A stretch of DNA of 64,000 nt from Pogonophryne albipinna. Lineage: Eukaryota; Chordata; Actinopteri; Perciformes; Artedidraconidae. The translations under genes were made by a program, and so were the position numbers. Numbering within the stretch: the first letter of the stretch is position 1; each line of letters opens with the position of its first letter. Of this stretch, positions 62,581-64,000 are shown piece after piece. The stretch covers positions 10,686,660-10,750,659 of the forward strand of contig CM053260.1 of the NCBI GenBank assembly GCA_028583405.1. The letters run 5' to 3'. The notes under the pieces are model-generated. The model was not told the DNA's origin and ran no database searches. It was given only the letters and a program-made list of their open reading frames with translations.

Positions 62581-64000
62581 AGTAATTGACGCAGTGTTCT
62601 CCCTTATTTGATGGGTTTAACTGCCCTAATTACTTACTGAAGTTTAGAGTGATATTAAATCCTGTATCATGTGTTTTCCAAGTTGGTGGATTTGGATTTT
62701 AACCATTTTGCAACATTTCAAGCACAAAAAGATAGCAAAAAAATCAGGAATGAGACAAAAACTATTTTGAAAAGATATACAAATATAGTTATATAGCTTT
62801 AAAACCAGAGCCAGACTGCTTTCACAAACAATTGTAATCTCTTTCTTGACTTGATTGGACATAAACCTCTTACAGGGTGAAACGTTGGCACCTGTTGTCA
62901 TTCAGTCTTGAGGATTACACTTCAGGGTTTACCTCACCTCGTGCCCTCAGCAGCCCAGGGATCATTCATGTCAGACCAAATACAACTGTTGACTTATTCT
63001 CATCCAGCGAGCTTTAAATGCAGAATAATAAATCTGACCTCTGTGAACCTTAGAGGCTGTTCAGTGATGTACAAACCTATTGTCACATTCAGGTGTCTAT
63101 AAAGGTTAAATGACTTGTAAATATGTTTAATAGAGATTTATGAGTGAGTGGGTCTGGACTCTCCATTGTGTACCTAATTAAAAGCTTAACCAGTTACTTC
63201 ACCAGTTTGTGAAAATCACTGGGATAATGGGATCTTAGTGTGGGAACGTATATATAGTGTATTGTGTATGTCCCATTCTTAAGCTGATTTGCATAAAACA
63301 ATGTCATTTGAAAGGCATAAATATAAAGGTACGACGGTCAACTTTAATCTCACTTAATGTTTTAATTCACATGTAAATAACATTCCAGGAGGTGGACAAA
63401 ATAGCCCAAACAGCTCCATATAATACCATTTTAGTGAAGTTAATGTAATGTTTAATCTACCAAAGATGGTATTTATTTGTACACACAACCTAGTAGTTTA
63501 CACTGTTGTGTATCAGATGATTAAATTAAATCTGCAATATTTGTCTACAGTCAGGTTTAAAGGCTTTTTCGTTGTAATCCTGTTTGGCAACCACATAAAA
63601 ACATTGTCTACTAAATGAATGTACTGTGTATAGCATTCCACCACGCTCTGTGGAGGATAAAGACCTACCTGCAATGTCTTTACTTGCCATTTATTTGTGC
63701 AGTTAGTATTCCCAGTATGCAATGAGGTTTTAAAGCAGGTTTAAATCATTCAAATTCTCTGTATTCGGTTTGAAATTAAATAAGTTTATCATGTTTTACA
63801 TGCTTTCATATCTCCTTGTCTCGATAAAAAAAAGGGTTCAACACAAGACATAAGAGTCCTTAATTGCACAAAAAAAGAGAGACAACGTAATTTTATATTT
63901 TATTTTAACAGTTATTACTAAATGTATTGGAACGACTCTGTATAGCGCTTTAGTCAAGAGGTATTGTTCTTACATGTGCTGCAGTAATTACATTGACCTG
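62581..64000. other. Terminal intergenic stretch
   Basis: AT-rich, with no supported gene or element. Confidence 0.55.

Overview
The window looks like nuclear DNA of a ray-finned (teleost) fish. Genes are split by GT-AG introns, and repeats are those typical of fish: Ngaro- and DIRS-type tyrosine-recombinase retrotransposons, L2-type LINEs, tRNA-derived SINEs, hAT elements and very long CA/GA microsatellites. The one large gene is a vertebrate voltage-gated calcium channel alpha2delta subunit. There are no bacterial-type operons or CRISPR arrays. The species cannot be named from sequence alone.

Layout. 1-3.9 kb: a decayed Ngaro-like retrotransposon (Gag zinc knuckle, reverse transcriptase/RNase H, damaged tyrosine recombinase), followed by a 44-bp tandem array. 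4.3-13.8 kb, plus strand: two tandemly duplicated genes for small Ig-superfamily membrane receptors. Each has a leader, phase 1-1 Ig exons, a stalk, one transmembrane segment and a tyrosine-bearing tail. The second is fully open (357 codons). The first has a stop codon inside its first Ig exon, which can be skipped in frame. A SINE lies downstream of the first gene, and a hAT element carrying a nested MITE lies in an intron of the second. 13.9-17.5 kb: a fold-back DNA transposon with long inverted arms, each carrying the start of a THAP zinc finger, flanked by a 7-bp target duplication.

18.6-50.3 kb, minus strand: a complete 38-coding-exon gene predicted to encode 1091 residues, best matched to cacna2d3. 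I placed every exon by splice signals, reading phase and agreement with the alpha2delta-3 protein. One intron is a textbook U12-type AT-AC intron. The introns hold microsatellites, a hAT-like MITE, a degenerate SINE, perfect hairpins and a telomere-like block.

50.3-64 kb: repeat-rich intergenic DNA holding a 5'-truncated L2 LINE (minus strand), a DIRS1-type element with intact termini but an internal in-frame deletion of most of reverse transcriptase, a hAT MITE with a perfect 8-bp target duplication, and an L2 3' fragment.

The Ig receptor pair and cacna2d3 are convergent (tail to tail), separated by about 4.8 kb that is mostly the THAP fold-back element. I see no functional link between them. 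The least described parts are the teleost Ig receptor pair and the THAP fold-back element.
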